Part shown: piece by piece, positions 9,412 through 20,450 of the stretch
Numbering within the stretch: the stretch's first letter is position 1
Layout of the letters: the number at the start of each line of letters is the position of its first letter
From: Gilliamella sp. wkB7
GTDB taxonomy: Bacteria > Pseudomonadota > Gammaproteobacteria > Enterobacterales > Orbaceae
Assembly (NCBI RefSeq): GCF_001693435.1
Contig: NZ_CM004509.1
Coordinates: 1,178,001-1,242,000 of the forward strand
Direction of reading: 5' to 3'
Length of the DNA: 64,000 nt
The notes under the pieces: generated by a model
Told to the model about the DNA's origin: nothing
Databases searched by the model: none
Seen by the model: only the letters and a program-made list of their open reading frames with translations
Made by a program: the position numbers and the translations under genes

Positions 9412-10812
9412 TCAAAAGTTAGCATAAATAAAGTTTGGCACACCAGAGGGTGCAATATATATTGTCAACCACAATACTGAAATAAAAATGATAGGTAAGT
9501 AATTCAGATTTATTCTACTTATCAGTAAAGTAAACCAATCTGGAATATTTTTTAATATCGGATAAATAAAAAATACTACGTAAATACTTAAAAAAGTAAC
9601 AATATATTTTGGTTCAATCAAAAAGTTATGTGTTAATGCGGTTAAATAATCTAATGCATCAGACAAACTTTCACTGTTAAAAAATAGCCATGAAAAACAC
9701 ACATAATGCCAAGTCAGAAATCTAGCTAATGTAGGAGAACGCTCAGTTATCCAACCACGGCCAAAATAATGTTCACTAATATTAAGCACTATAATACCAA
9801 CTCCGTGACATGCACCCCAAATAATAAAATTAATTCCAGCTCCATGCCACAAACCCGATATTAGCATCGCCAACATCACATTAATCTGCGTACGAATAAG
9901 TCCTTTTCGATTACCACCCAGAGGGATATAGATATAATCACGAATCCAGTGCGATAAACTAATATGCCAACGGCTCCAAAATTCTCGCAAATTACAGGCT
10001 AAATAAGGGAAGTTAAAATTACTTGGTAAACGGAAACCTAATAAAAGAGCAATACCAGTAACTAAATCGGTATAGCCTGAAAAATTTAAGTAAATTTGAA
10101 TGGCATAACCATAAAGTCCTACTAACAAATCAATAACACTAAATTCTAAAGGATTAGCAAAAATTGGCGTAACCCAGTTTTCACTTATGATTCCGCCTAA
10201 ACAATAGACTTTAATTACAGATAAAATTATTAGAGTAAAAGCTCTAAAAGGTTGTAAAATTTTGCGAGGATGACGGGTTGTTATTTGAGGTAAAAAACCT
10301 TTAGCGCGATTAACTGGGCCAGCAATAACACTCGGAAAAAAAGATAAAAACAGTGCAAAATCCCAAAATTTAGCTACTGGTAATTCACTTTTTTTTACTG
10401 AAACAATATAGCTAACCGAATGAAGGGTATAAAATGATATTCCAATAGGAATAAGTACTGTTACAACTGGTAGAGCGATTGGTAAATTAAAGAAATTAAG
10501 TAAGGCCTGCAACTCATAACGGAAGAAATCAAAATATTTAAACAGCGACAAATTAACTATTGATAAACATAATGCCAAAATTAACCATTTATTATCATTT
10601 TCATCTGATCGGGCAATCATGATTGAGAAAAAATAAATTACACAAGTGTAAATAAAAAGAATTAACGCAAACTGCAAGCTAAAACTGGCCACAATAAGAT
10701 AACTTGAAACTAAAAGTAATTTATTTTGTAATTTAGGAAAAAGACGATACCGCCAATATAACGCAAAAAAAACGATAAAGATTAGTCCAAATTCAATAGA
10801 TAAATAACTCAC
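9412..10812 (-). CDS. MBOAT family O-acyltransferase (PatA/AlgI-like)
   Basis: Polytopic membrane protein of 466 residues with about 11 hydrophobic helices. MBOAT signatures are clear: REFWSRWHISLSHWIRDYIYIPLGG and the active-site histidine in ISGLWHGAG. AlgI and PatA members move acetyl groups from a cytoplasmic donor across the membrane to a partner acting on alginate or peptidoglycan. The two SGNH genes immediately downstream are the expected partners. No alginate genes (algK/E/X) are nearby, so wall or surface-polysaccharide acetylation is more likely than alginate. Confidence 0.85.
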   Translation of the reverse strand: MSYLSIEFGLIFIVFFALYWRYRLFPKLQNKLLLVSSYLIVASFSLQFALILFIYTCVIYFFSIMIARSDENDNKWLILALCLSIVNLSLFKYFDFFRYELQALLNFFNLPIALPVVTVLIPIGISFYTLHSVSYIVSVKKSELPVAKFWDFALFLSFFPSVIAGPVNRAKGFLPQITTRHPRKILQPFRAFTLIILSVIKVYCLGGIISENWVTPIFANPLEFSVIDLLVGLYGYAIQIYLNFSGYTDLVTGIALLLGFRLPSNFNFPYLACNLREFWSRWHISLSHWIRDYIYIPLGGNRKGLIRTQINVMLAMLISGLWHGAGINFIIWGACHGVGIIVLNISEHYFGRGWITERSPTLARFLTWHYVCFSWLFFNSESLSDALDYLTALTHNFLIEPKYIVTFLSIYVVFFIYPILKNIPDWFTLLISRINLNYLPIIFISVLWLTIYIAPSGVPNFIYANF

Positions 10813-10875
10813 TACATTCCTTTTTTATATAAACATATATCGAACCTGAAAGTTCTTTAAAAGTATATTAACGTT

Positions 10876-11862
10876 TTAATCACTAATTATCTCAGACTGA
10901 GCTAGCACATTATAAACAATTAATTCTTTATTTAGCCCTGTTACAGATAATAATAAACGCCTAGCCTGCAGCCATAATTCATACAGTGCAGAAATTTTTT
11001 CATTGCTTTTAGTCGCTAATAATCTTACTAATGGTACTTGATCACGATTAACAATAAAACGACCAGCTTTTTGCTTTGCCTTTAATGCATCGCTTAATAA
11101 AGCACAAAACCAAATAATACATTCAATAAATTCTTCATTATCGAATGTTTTTGCAAGTTGCCAATAATCATTATGAGATACAACGCGTAATAAACCGTCA
11201 CAAAATGCCTTTCTTTGCTGCCACTTTTCTGGTTTTAATAAAGCTAGTGCTGCTAATGGCGCATTTTCGCTCAATAATAGCGCAGAGGCAAGCTCATTAT
11301 CGTTACTTTGCTGACAATGTCTCTTTTTTAACCATTCAATGGATTGTTCCAATTTAGGTAAAGATAAAAAATAAGAAAAACAACGACTATGAATTGTTGG
11401 TAATAAATGGCTATTATGTTCATCACTTAAAATAAAATAGGTATTTTCTGGTGGCTCTTCTAATGTTTTAAGTAATGCATTAGCTGCAGCTTCTGTCATT
11501 AAAGCGGCACGCTTAATCCAAATAACTTTATTGCCACCTTGTTGGGATTTCTCGTACACTTTAGTGGTAATTTTTCGAATTTGATCAATACCAATAGATT
11601 GTTTATCTTGTTCATTAGTTATGACGTAAAAATCTGGGTGATGATGGGATATAAATAACTTACAACTGTGGCAACTTGAACAAGGTTCTAATTGCTCTGC
11701 AGACAAACATAATAAACGATTAGCCACCATATTAATGAACTCATCTTCACCACTTCCTTGCACGTAATTAATCAATAACGCATGATGAGTCTTTTTATGC
11801 ATAATTCCTTCGGCAAATTGTTGATAAGGCGATATCAGCCAAGGATAATCATTTAAAATCAT
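10876..11862 (-). CDS. holB: DNA polymerase III subunit delta prime
   Basis: Clamp-loader subunit of 328 residues. The zinc module has cysteines spaced C-x8-C-x2-C-x2-C at [16 protein letters not shown], and the sensor-type motif [17 protein letters not shown] with downstream SRC is conserved. Delta prime lacks a functional Walker A, as here (GSGEDEF). The start overlaps the tmk stop by 4 bp, the usual tmk-holB pairing. Confidence 0.95.
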   Translation of the reverse strand: MILNDYPWLISPYQQFAEGIMHKKTHHALLINYVQGSGEDEFINMVANRLLCLSAEQLEPCSSCHSCKLFISHHHPDFYVITNEQDKQSIGIDQIRKITTKVYEKSQQGGNKVIWIKRAALMTEAAANALLKTLEEPPENTYFILSDEHNSHLLPTIHSRCFSYFLSLPKLEQSIEWLKKRHCQQSNDNELASALLLSENAPLAALALLKPEKWQQRKAFCDGLLRVVSHNDYWQLAKTFDNEEFIECIIWFCALLSDALKAKQKAGRFIVNRDQVPLVRLLATKSNEKISALYELWLQARRLLLSVTGLNKELIVYNVLAQSEIISD

Positions 11863-12500
11863 ACATTAGTAACCTGTTGTGTTAACCATGTTGTTAGGAT
11901 CTGTTCAATTTGCATTGTCACCTGATTGATTGATTTAGATGCATCAATGGTAAAAATGGTTTCATCTTGATTTGCCAACTCTAAATAACGTTGACGAATT
12001 CGCTCAAAAAAGGGTAATGACTGTTGTTCAATACGATCGAGTTCACCTCTTGCTCTAGCACGCATTAAACCAATTTGTGGTTCAATATCTAAATATAAAG
12101 TTAAATCAGGCTTAAAATTACCTAAAACTTGCTCTTTTAATGTAGTGATAAAAACTTTATCTAACTGGCGACCACCGCCTTGATAAGCTTGCGTTGATAA
12201 ATCATGCCGATCACCAATAACCCATTTACCGGCATTAAGAGCAGGCTTAATCACATTATCAATCAATTGAATACGAGCGGCATATAACATCAGCAATTCA
12301 GCTTTATCCGTCAAAGGTTCATCATCTAAACCATTTTTAATAAGATTGCGTAATGCTTCAGCAATTGGTGTACCACCTGGTTCACGAGTAAATTGTAAAT
12401 CGCAAATATGATATTGATTTAAAATACGAGCAACGGTATTGACTGCTGTCGTTTTACCCGCACCTTCAATACCTTCAATGACAATAAATTTGCCTGTCAT
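11859..12500 (-). CDS. tmk: thymidylate kinase
   Basis: Phosphorylates dTMP to dTDP. The P-loop [11 protein letters not shown] is at about residues 8-18, followed by the dTMP-binding TREPGGTP and the [15 protein letters not shown] region. Length 213 equals E. coli Tmk. It is the first gene of tmk-holB; the 306-bp gap upstream separates it from the distal end of the CRISPR array and must hold its promoter. Confidence 0.97.
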   Translation of the reverse strand: MTGKFIVIEGIEGAGKTTAVNTVARILNQYHICDLQFTREPGGTPIAEALRNLIKNGLDDEPLTDKAELLMLYAARIQLIDNVIKPALNAGKWVIGDRHDLSTQAYQGGGRQLDKVFITTLKEQVLGNFKPDLTLYLDIEPQIGLMRARARGELDRIEQQSLPFFERIRQRYLELANQDETIFTIDASKSINQVTMQIEQILTTWLTQQVTNV

Positions 12501-12806
12501 GCTAAATTCCTAAACTATTTATGATGATCATATGTTTAATATCGCGCTATTGTACGCTATTTTTGATTATTAGTTTAGTTAGTTAACTGTTACCTTTATT
12601 TTTAGTGTTTTAAAACGAATTTTACAGCTATCCAAGATTTTTAATAAATATTATTCGATTTTTTATGTTAATGAAAATATAAAAGTAAATATATGTCTAT
12701 TATTGGTAAAGAAATAAAGTTAAAACGTTATTAAGACTTTAAGGAGAAGATATGCTTATAACCCTGTAGCTAAAAGCCTTTCATTACTTTACCTAATTAA
12801 TCTAAC
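12501..12806. other. intergenic: tmk promoter side and CRISPR trailer
   Basis: 306 bp, A/T-rich. No gene is supported. A good ribosome-binding site AAGGAG near 12741 is followed by a five-codon ORF ending in TAG, which is too short to call. Confidence 0.4.
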
Positions 12807-13447
12807 TATATATCCCTGTGTATACAGGGAACACGCCGAAGGGCGTAATTTAGTGCAAATATATAACCGGTTTATCCCTGTCTATACAGGGAACACACGT
12901 ACGCATTATCTGTGCGTACCATTACTATAGCGGTTTATCCCTGTGTATATAGGGAACACGATTTCACAAAAACTGTAATCGATTTCATTTTTGGTTTATC
13001 CATATGCATACAGGGAACACACCTATTAACTAAGGGCGATCAATTATACGCCCAGTTTATCCCTGTGTATACAGGGAACACCTGATAATGTCCTGCAAAA
13101 CCTCGATACAAGCCGGTTTATCCCTGTGTATACAGGGAACACACCGAAATCTCCGCCTATGGTAATATCCGTGTCGGTTTATCCCTGTGTATACAGGGAA
13201 CACATTTTCGCTTTCATCTACAACGAGACTAAAATCGGTTTATCCCTGTGTATACAGGGAACACTTGTTTTTGGGTTAGGTTTGCGGATTTTCGTGCGGT
13301 TTATCCCTGTGTATACAGGGAACACATTTAGGGTCATAGACATTGACTGCACGAGCCCGGTTTATCCCTGTGTATACAGGGAACACGTTAGCCCACAGTT
13401 CGAATTCACGCTCAATAGCGGTTTATCCCTGTGTATACAGGGAACAC
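12807..13447 (-). CRISPR. type I-E CRISPR array, 11 repeats, 10 spacers
   Basis: Repeats of 28-29 bp (core TTTATCCCTGTGTATACAGG, then GAACAC) start at 12807, 12869, 12932, 12993, 13054, 13115, 13176, 13237, 13298, 13359 and 13420. The period is 61 bp with 32-bp spacers, except 62 and 63 bp for the two leftmost units. Read on the minus strand the repeat begins GTGTTCCC and ends GGGATAAACCG, the E. coli I-E orientation, so the array is transcribed leftward away from cas2. The six repeats nearest cas2 are identical; the five distal ones all carry changes, and the last is badly degenerate at its outer end. That gives the leader at the right and the oldest units at the left. No spacer was matched by eye elsewhere in the window. 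Confidence 0.98.
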
Positions 13448-13531
13448 TCTAAATATATATAATTGTTTTATTTAGATTTATTGGCGACCCAAAAATCTAC
13501 CAATTTTTTTAATTTTTTAAAGAACGTTAAC
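13448..13531 (-). promoter_or_regulatory. CRISPR leader
   Basis: 84 bp, A/T-rich, between the first conserved repeat and the cas2 stop. By orientation this is the leader, containing the array promoter and integration signals. An 8-bp inverted repeat (CCTATTGA/TCAATAGG, 13531-13549) overlaps the cas2 end and could be a weak terminator or a leader element. Confidence 0.65.
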
Positions 13532-14744
<1,213 letters not shown>

Positions 14745-14755
14745 AACCGTTTATC

Positions 14756-15427
14756 CTATTGATAATGTTTTATCAAGAATAAACCACAACCAAATCCTTT
14801 ACTTTTGCCAATTCCTTGATAGATGGTTTCTAAAAACAATTCAACATCAGTCACCGTTAACACGCCTTGATAATCAACACTACTATAATGAATTGGTTTA
14901 AGATCACTTTTTTTAATAAATTGCTGTTGGGCATAATTAATTACTCTGCAATTCACTTGTTGATCGTTAGTTGTTGATAGTGAAAATCCTCTGGTTTCAC
15001 TCTGTTTAATTAACCAATTTATTGCAGCTTGATTTTGGCAAATTTTTATCTCATTAGTCTTTAAACCTTGTTGTTTAATCAGATATTTAGCATTCATCAT
15101 TACATCACTACGCTTACCATTTTTAAACACCACTGGATTCGCCCGTAGTGAAAAAAACAATCTCATTCCAATTGTTAATTTTGGTAGATACGGTTTAGTT
15201 TCTATTAAAAATAGTTGATGATTTGAGAGTGGTGCTACTTCCGATAATAGATAATATTGATAATCTTTACTAATTCGCTCTTCACGAAATAAAAAAGTTC
15301 GTTTTTCTTGATTAGGAAAGAGTTGCCATAACCATTGATGAATTGCATAAGGTCCCGAATTTTGCATTTTCTTTTGTATAACATAAGGAAGTTGGTTTAG
15401 TTTTAAAGTAACTCGAGAAAAATACAT
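14756..15427 (-). CDS. cas6e: CRISPR RNA endonuclease Cas6e (CasE)
   Basis: Cleaves pre-crRNA in the repeat hairpin and stays bound to the 3' handle in Cascade. 223 residues; starts MYFSRVTLKLN like E. coli CasE. A histidine in YAIHQWLWQLFP is the likely catalytic His, and the Gly-rich loop GIGKSKGFGCGL near the C-terminus is typical of RAMP proteins. Its start abuts the cas5e stop with no gap. Confidence 0.95.
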   Translation of the reverse strand: MYFSRVTLKLNQLPYVIQKKMQNSGPYAIHQWLWQLFPNQEKRTFLFREERISKDYQYYLLSEVAPLSNHQLFLIETKPYLPKLTIGMRLFFSLRANPVVFKNGKRSDVMMNAKYLIKQQGLKTNEIKICQNQAAINWLIKQSETRGFSLSTTNDQQVNCRVINYAQQQFIKKSDLKPIHYSSVDYQGVLTVTDVELFLETIYQGIGKSKGFGCGLFLIKHYQ

Positions 15428-16171
15428 CTATTCACTCCCTTTCAAATTGCCGGAAAACTGCTGACGACAACTAAATTGCCAGCGCTCACGACTTATTGGT
15501 TGATCTTGCCGAAGCTGAATCTTAATTAAATCAAAGTGATCTTCTTGATTGGCCTGTTCCCAATAATATTCATCAGCAGTGCTTTTTAATAATTTAATGA
15601 TAACTGGATTTTGACGATGACACTCTTGATAATGTTTATCTGCAAAAATAAAAGCCTCACTCAATGTTCCTTGATACAAGATAGGTGATAACGGCAACGA
15701 TAAAGGTGAGTTTTTCCTTCCGGCGTATAATGGAAAAATGGGATTAAGTAATGCTAGTTGTATTTGCGCTAAACTATAGGGTGCATTTTCAGTTTCAGAC
15801 ATTACAATTTGATAGTAAACATCATTATAATATTCACGCTGTGATAATAAAGTTTCCAGCTCATGGGAGGTTTGTCGGATTTCATCAAAACGCGTATACC
15901 AGACTTGCTTTTTGTTAGCTCTCGGAGCTTGAACAGTATGAAAATCTCTAAACCAGCTATTATTAGCAATAAAAGGACGAATCGCAAAATGGTAATGCTG
16001 ATTAAAATGATCAATTTGATTATCATCACGACGAATTCCGAGCGCCGCCGAGACTAATCCCAATAAAGCAGAACGAGAGGGAATAATATTACTGTGGCGA
16101 ACTTCGCCAACAGCAGGTTCGCCCCAAGAGGTAAAAGGGGCATAAACTTGAAAAATAAGATGGTCTGTCAT
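15428..16171 (-). CDS. cas5e: Cascade subunit Cas5e (CasD)
   Basis: Binds the 5' handle of crRNA in Cascade. Family features: LIFQVYAPFTSWGE near the start and the Gly/Arg region IPSRSALLGLVSAALGIRRDD. The start at 16171 (MTDHL) is chosen because AGGAGA stands nine bases upstream and the alternative start at 16201 lies inside cas7e. About 247 residues. Confidence 0.94.
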   Translation of the reverse strand: MTDHLIFQVYAPFTSWGEPAVGEVRHSNIIPSRSALLGLVSAALGIRRDDNQIDHFNQHYHFAIRPFIANNSWFRDFHTVQAPRANKKQVWYTRFDEIRQTSHELETLLSQREYYNDVYYQIVMSETENAPYSLAQIQLALLNPIFPLYAGRKNSPLSLPLSPILYQGTLSEAFIFADKHYQECHRQNPVIIKLLKSTADEYYWEQANQEDHFDLIKIQLRQDQPISRERWQFSCRQQFSGNLKGSE

Positions 16172-16184
16172 CTTGTCCGCTCTC

Positions 16185-17249
16185 CTATTTTTGTGCAACA
16201 AAATCTAAGGCCGCGCTAAGGGTTCCTTCTCCGGTTTCACTATTGAGAACATAGCGACTATCGGCGCATTGGCCATAAACTTTATCAAATTTATCACGTT
16301 GATCTTCTAAACGGGTAATGGCATCATTAACCAGATCTTGACTATGAATTGGCTTAAAATAAGCTACCGCTAAAGATCGAGGTTGTTGACTACCTTTTTC
16401 TATCAATAAGTAGGAAGTATATGCCCGTGAAGCAAAACTATTTTGCATACCTGTTGGTGCTACTTTGGTGGCTGATTCAGTTAAAGCTTTTAAGGTTTTT
16501 TCAACCAATACTTCATCACCATTTAAATTTTCTAGTAATAAATCACGACTGATACAGACATAAGTATAAAACAATGCAGAGGCAAATCCGCGTTCGCCCA
16601 AATGTGCTGAGCCTGCATCAACATCATAATTATTTAAATCATCAACGGCAGTAAAAAAATCATCCTCAATAGTCACGGTACTTACGCCTAATGCATGAGA
16701 AACTTGACACGCAGCTTCGATATTAAATGCCGGACTATCTGCTAACATTCGTCCGAATAATGCAATATCAATACTACTATTTTCTTTACGCAATAATTTA
16801 ACTTCAATGTCGGTAGGCTCGCGTTTTTCAGTAATTAATAAATCAACTAATTGTTTAATTGCTTGTTGTTCATTATTACTAATATGTACTAATTGTTCGA
16901 TTTCTAAATTACTCAATGGATCTTTTGGTGATTTTTCAGCTTTTACTTTACCAAAATGACCCGCAATTTTAATTGTACTCTCTTTAGCTACTTTTTCAGA
17001 TATACCATTATCAATCATTGGTTTATATACCCAATCTCGAGCAAAGCGACGTGAACGAACACCAATATGATCGCTCAATGATTGATAAAAACAGTCAGAG
17101 GTTCGCCAAGCTCTTTTCAAGCTTTGTGACGAAATACGTAAACGGTCAGTATTACCCATTTTAGCTGTTTTTGGTCGACCTAAATCATCACGGTTTAAGT
17201 TTGAGGGGGCATAAGCGGTTAATAGATGTAATTGAATAAATGTAGTCAT
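16185..17249 (-). CDS. cas7e: Cascade backbone subunit Cas7e (CasC)
   Basis: Six copies form the crRNA-binding backbone of Cascade. Starts MTTFIQLHLLTAYAPSNLNRDD, followed by the RISSQSLKRAWR motif, both hallmarks of I-E Cas7. 354 residues, close to E. coli CasC (363). It follows cse2 by 5 bp. Confidence 0.97.
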   Translation of the reverse strand: MTTFIQLHLLTAYAPSNLNRDDLGRPKTAKMGNTDRLRISSQSLKRAWRTSDCFYQSLSDHIGVRSRRFARDWVYKPMIDNGISEKVAKESTIKIAGHFGKVKAEKSPKDPLSNLEIEQLVHISNNEQQAIKQLVDLLITEKREPTDIEVKLLRKENSSIDIALFGRMLADSPAFNIEAACQVSHALGVSTVTIEDDFFTAVDDLNNYDVDAGSAHLGERGFASALFYTYVCISRDLLLENLNGDEVLVEKTLKALTESATKVAPTGMQNSFASRAYTSYLLIEKGSQQPRSLAVAYFKPIHSQDLVNDAITRLEDQRDKFDKVYGQCADSRYVLNSETGEGTLSAALDFVAQK

Positions 17250-17254
17250 GATGA

Positions 17255-17872
17255 TTATTCCTTAGTATTATTTTTAGTTGAAAAGTAATCCATTGCCCAA
17301 CGAACAGAAAGGCGTTTAAACGGATTAGTATCGGCTGGCCAATTATGTTCACGTGCATCCCACTCTTGCATCCATAAAAAGATGCCATCAGCAATGGAAA
17401 TTAGATTAACCCCTTTTTCACCTCGCAACTTGACGGCACGAATTAAACGCTGACAAAATTCTTTTGGGGTTTCACTGGTAAGAAGACGTTCAAATCGCAA
17501 TTCAGATAAATAATTGCGTTCGCCGCCTTTTATTTTTTCACTCAATTGTGCTGCAAATGGCGACTTATCATTATTCTTTTCTGCAAAAGCAGCCACATTA
17601 ACAAATATCTGTAATGCAAGATAATGTACATACGTTTGAGCTAATTTACTGTCGTTATTAATAAGTTTATTAGCTAAAATCCTGTAGCCATCTTGTAAAA
17701 CTATAAACTCAGATAATGAATCTCGGCGTAATTCAGCACGCAATTTGCGCCCATTGTAACTAATACCATTGAATTTACCTTGCCATTGCTGCAACATAGA
17801 AAACCATTCATCAATAATCTTTTTATGATTATCATTTAGGATTATCAGTTTTTTTTGGATAGTGTCTGACAT
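17255..17872 (-). CDS. cse2: Cascade small subunit Cse2 (CasB)
   Basis: Helical small subunit, two copies per Cascade, stabilising the displaced strand. 205 residues from MSDTIQKK. Start 17872 is favoured because AAGGAG is six bases upstream; an upstream in-frame codon at 17896 has none. Contains the family regions FNGISYNGRKLRAELRR and FEHERLL-like SELRFERLLTSET. It is the second gene of the cas operon. Confidence 0.92.
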   Translation of the reverse strand: MSDTIQKKLIILNDNHKKIIDEWFSMLQQWQGKFNGISYNGRKLRAELRRDSLSEFIVLQDGYRILANKLINNDSKLAQTYVHYLALQIFVNVAAFAEKNNDKSPFAAQLSEKIKGGERNYLSELRFERLLTSETPKEFCQRLIRAVKLRGEKGVNLISIADGIFLWMQEWDAREHNWPADTNPFKRLSVRWAMDYFSTKNNTKE

Positions 17873-17911
17873 GTTATTCTCCTTACATGCTATCAAGACG
17901 GTTTGTTATTT

Positions 17912-19420
17912 TTAATTTTTTTTGATATTTTTAAGTTTATTAAAATTGTTAAGTAATTTTTTTCTTGTACTGATTTTTTCGGAACTGATCATTTGTTGAT
18001 ATGGGTCTGAAAAAGCAGCTTTATCGAAAACTTGGATGATATATTTCAATAACGAATCAGCCCAATCCAACAACAAATGAGAACGACCATTTGGATTATC
18101 TTTTTCTTTAATAAGTTGTTTCACAAATTGATAAAAAGATATTTCAGTTTCTTTCCAATAAGCAATATCAACGGAAAATGATTGTTTATTGATACTAGTC
18201 AATGCTTTACGCAGTAATGATAGAGTATCTTGACTAAACTCGAGCGCTCGTGCTATTAACTCTTTAATATCGCTATCTGAGTCAGCAAATATTGGATAAA
18301 CAGGAAAGTTATGTTCATACCAGCAGCGAGCCTTCATATTGTCAAAATCATAACCAAAACACCAAAGGTGATATTTTTCGGATGATCTCAATCTACGATA
18401 ATTATGAACGATGACAACTTGAGCTGGCTGATTCTCACCATTAGTAGTAACCATACCTAACCAATCTCGATAAATTAACCCACCGGGTTGACCTTTGATG
18501 GCAATCGGTGCACCCGTTTTATTGTCCGTTCGATAAGGAGATAAAGGATGCTGCCAGTTTTGATATTGAACACCATAATTTTTAGTTTGATAATGGCTAA
18601 TAAGCTCGGACGACGCTTCACCACAAAGATCACAATTACCTTGCGTTATATTTTCAAAATCCAACTCAATTCTGCGAGGCATGCCCCAAAATGCTTGACA
18701 AAAATTAGCTTGTTCAGGAAATACACTTAAATTTTTTGGCGGTTCACTGGTTATGGTTTTGTTTAACCATGGAAAGACGGTTTCATCATAGCGTTGCGGT
18801 TTTTCATCATCATTAAGCGGCACTATATTTAACCATAATTTTTTCCATAATGGGGTAGATGAATTCAATTTAGGCATTATTAAAGTGGTAATCGGTCCCC
18901 CACCTCGTAAACTGACTCGATGCCCTTGTCCACCTGACGGGGCATTAGTTTGTAAAGTAAATAATGCCATAACTGCACAATGTGGACAGATAGCTTTAAC
19001 AAAATCCCGCTTAATAAAATGATCCGTATTTTTCTTTAATGCATTTTCACCAGGTGCCTCAACCAATAAGCTCGATATTAGCACTTTATTACCATTTAAT
19101 GGTGTAAAGTCTTGCATAAAAGCAGGTTTAGCTGCGCCAAATTGCATTGCAGGTTTAGCTTGTTCAAATGCATTATCAAGCTGTGATTGGGGTATACCCT
19201 CATGCCAATAGTCTAACCATTCATCATTATCTTTAGGAGAAAAAGTGGTTTGCAGTAAACCAATAAGAAATTGGTATGCAGCACCTTGAAAGTCAGGTCT
19301 AAAATAGGCTAAGTCGGAAATGGTTTCATCAACTAATTGACTGGGTTTAATTTTACTAATATGACCATCAAAATAGACAACAGGAATCCATTCATGATCT
19401 AACAGTGATAAAGAAGACAA
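17912..19420 (-). CDS. cas8e: Cascade large subunit Cas8e (CasA/Cse1)
   Basis: Recognises the PAM and recruits Cas3. 502 residues, same length as E. coli CasA, with the N-terminal SLLDHEWIPVVYFDG and the PSGGQGHRVSLRGGGPITTL loop region typical of the family. A CPHC and a CDLC pair (ICPHCAV, GNCDLCGEA) give a likely zinc site. The best start is TTG at 19420, preceded by GGGAG. First gene of the cas operon; the promoter must lie in the 587 bp upstream, and cas3 is not adjacent. Confidence 0.95.
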   Translation of the reverse strand: MSSLSLLDHEWIPVVYFDGHISKIKPSQLVDETISDLAYFRPDFQGAAYQFLIGLLQTTFSPKDNDEWLDYWHEGIPQSQLDNAFEQAKPAMQFGAAKPAFMQDFTPLNGNKVLISSLLVEAPGENALKKNTDHFIKRDFVKAICPHCAVMALFTLQTNAPSGGQGHRVSLRGGGPITTLIMPKLNSSTPLWKKLWLNIVPLNDDEKPQRYDETVFPWLNKTITSEPPKNLSVFPEQANFCQAFWGMPRRIELDFENITQGNCDLCGEASSELISHYQTKNYGVQYQNWQHPLSPYRTDNKTGAPIAIKGQPGGLIYRDWLGMVTTNGENQPAQVVIVHNYRRLRSSEKYHLWCFGYDFDNMKARCWYEHNFPVYPIFADSDSDIKELIARALEFSQDTLSLLRKALTSINKQSFSVDIAYWKETEISFYQFVKQLIKEKDNPNGRSHLLLDWADSLLKYIIQVFDKAAFSDPYQQMISSEKISTRKKLLNNFNKLKNIKKN

Positions 19421-20007
19421 TTTATACTCCCTAATTCCATCAATAATCAGCCAATTACATCAAACCGATTATCTGTTTTAACTTAAATTATTTATACATT
19501 TTTATACATATTTGCTAACCTAAAACGGAAAGATAAGAACAAAATTATTCTTTTTCAATTAATTGTATAATTCCAGAATTTATTAGATAAAGTTTTTATT
19601 ATTTTGTTGAATGACGCATTATCATTTTGAATAATGGCCCAATTTTAAAAATAAAATGATAAAAAATAGCAAATAGTATCTATAATTAATTACTCCACTA
19701 TTGTGGAATTTTTAATCATATACAACATATCTAAACAGAATTTTATGATTTTTTCTAGTAAATATTTGATAAAATGAGATCTATATTTAATTTTTTATAA
19801 AATATCAATATTTTTTTATATTAGTGCTATCAAATCATTGATATTGATGACGCACATAATGCCAAGCATTGACTGAGTTAAAGCTTATATCATAGCTAGC
19901 CATAAATTAGCGACATAAAGCAGATTTGCCTTTATAATTGAGCAGTTAAAGTTAACCATCATAAGTATTATTCATTATATGAGTTTAAATGCAATATTGA
20001 GAGATTT
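19421..20007. promoter_or_regulatory. divergent intergenic region cas operon / frdCD
   Basis: 587 bp without a gene. It must hold outward promoters for cas8e and the frdC-like gene. A 5-bp inverted repeat TCCAC-TATT-GTGGA at 19694-19707 followed by T5 is a weak terminator-like or operator-like element. No remnant of frdA or frdB was recognised in either strand. Confidence 0.4.
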
Positions 20008-20436
20008 ATGAATCCCAAAAAACACAATAACTATCCCATTAACGACAAACAAATAAACATTAATCATTTTGATGTATTTCAACCTGAAACAAAGCGTCCT
20101 TTAGTGATTGCTATTATGCAGAAATTAATCCCCTTTGCGATGATTTGGGGCAGTTTAATGTTGATGTATGGCATAATATGCATGTATATCAACAGTATGG
20201 GACAAGATGAGTTTTACCGCTTTATCTTTTTTTTACGCAGTCCTTTTGTTGTTGTACTCAATTGCCTAGCATTATTAGTTGCTATTTATCATTCAATAAG
20301 TTGGTTTAATTTAGTCCCTAAAGTTATTTTTTCAACAAAGTCAAATAAGAGAGCACAAGATTATTTATTCACTGCCGGTTTATGGTTAGTGACAATCGCT
20401 ATTTCAATTTGCTTAGTGTTATTTGTTTTAAAATAA
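20008..20436 (+). CDS. frdC: fumarate reductase membrane-anchor subunit C-like (orphan)
   Basis: 142 residues, three hydrophobic helices at about 36-58, 75-97 and 117-141. It is recognised as FrdC-like from FFLRSPFVVVLNCLALLVAIYHS-type helix 2 and SWFNLVPKV, which parallel the E. coli FrdC segments FLQNPVIVIINL, ALLHTKTWFELAPKA. The REGT segment around E. coli Glu29, near the menaquinol site, is not conserved. A frdD-like gene follows by 14 bp, but no frdA/frdB flavoprotein or iron-sulfur gene is adjacent. Divergent function is possible. Confidence 0.7.
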   Translation: MNPKKHNNYPINDKQININHFDVFQPETKRPLVIAIMQKLIPFAMIWGSLMLMYGIICMYINSMGQDEFYRFIFFLRSPFVVVLNCLALLVAIYHSISWFNLVPKVIFSTKSNKRAQDYLFTAGLWLVTIAISICLVLFVLK

Positions 20437-20450
20437 ATGGTATTTATCCG

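Noticed and set aside
12741..12766. Five-codon ORF with strong ribosome-binding site next to the CRISPR trailer
   Set aside because: Too short to support as a gene; could be a decayed start of something larger.
12835..13418. Self-targeting spacers
   Set aside because: I scanned spacer words against the window by eye and found no convincing match in the satellite or elsewhere; a proper search is needed to exclude it.
13126..13452. Open frame of 108 codons running through the CRISPR array
   Set aside because: It consists of translated repeats and spacers (the 61-bp period gives recurring VYPCVYREH-type peptides); no ribosome-binding site and it overlaps the array entirely.
19840..19856. FNR-type site upstream of frdC
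   Set aside because: TTGAT is present but the second half-site (ATCAA) is not at the right distance; only a partial match.
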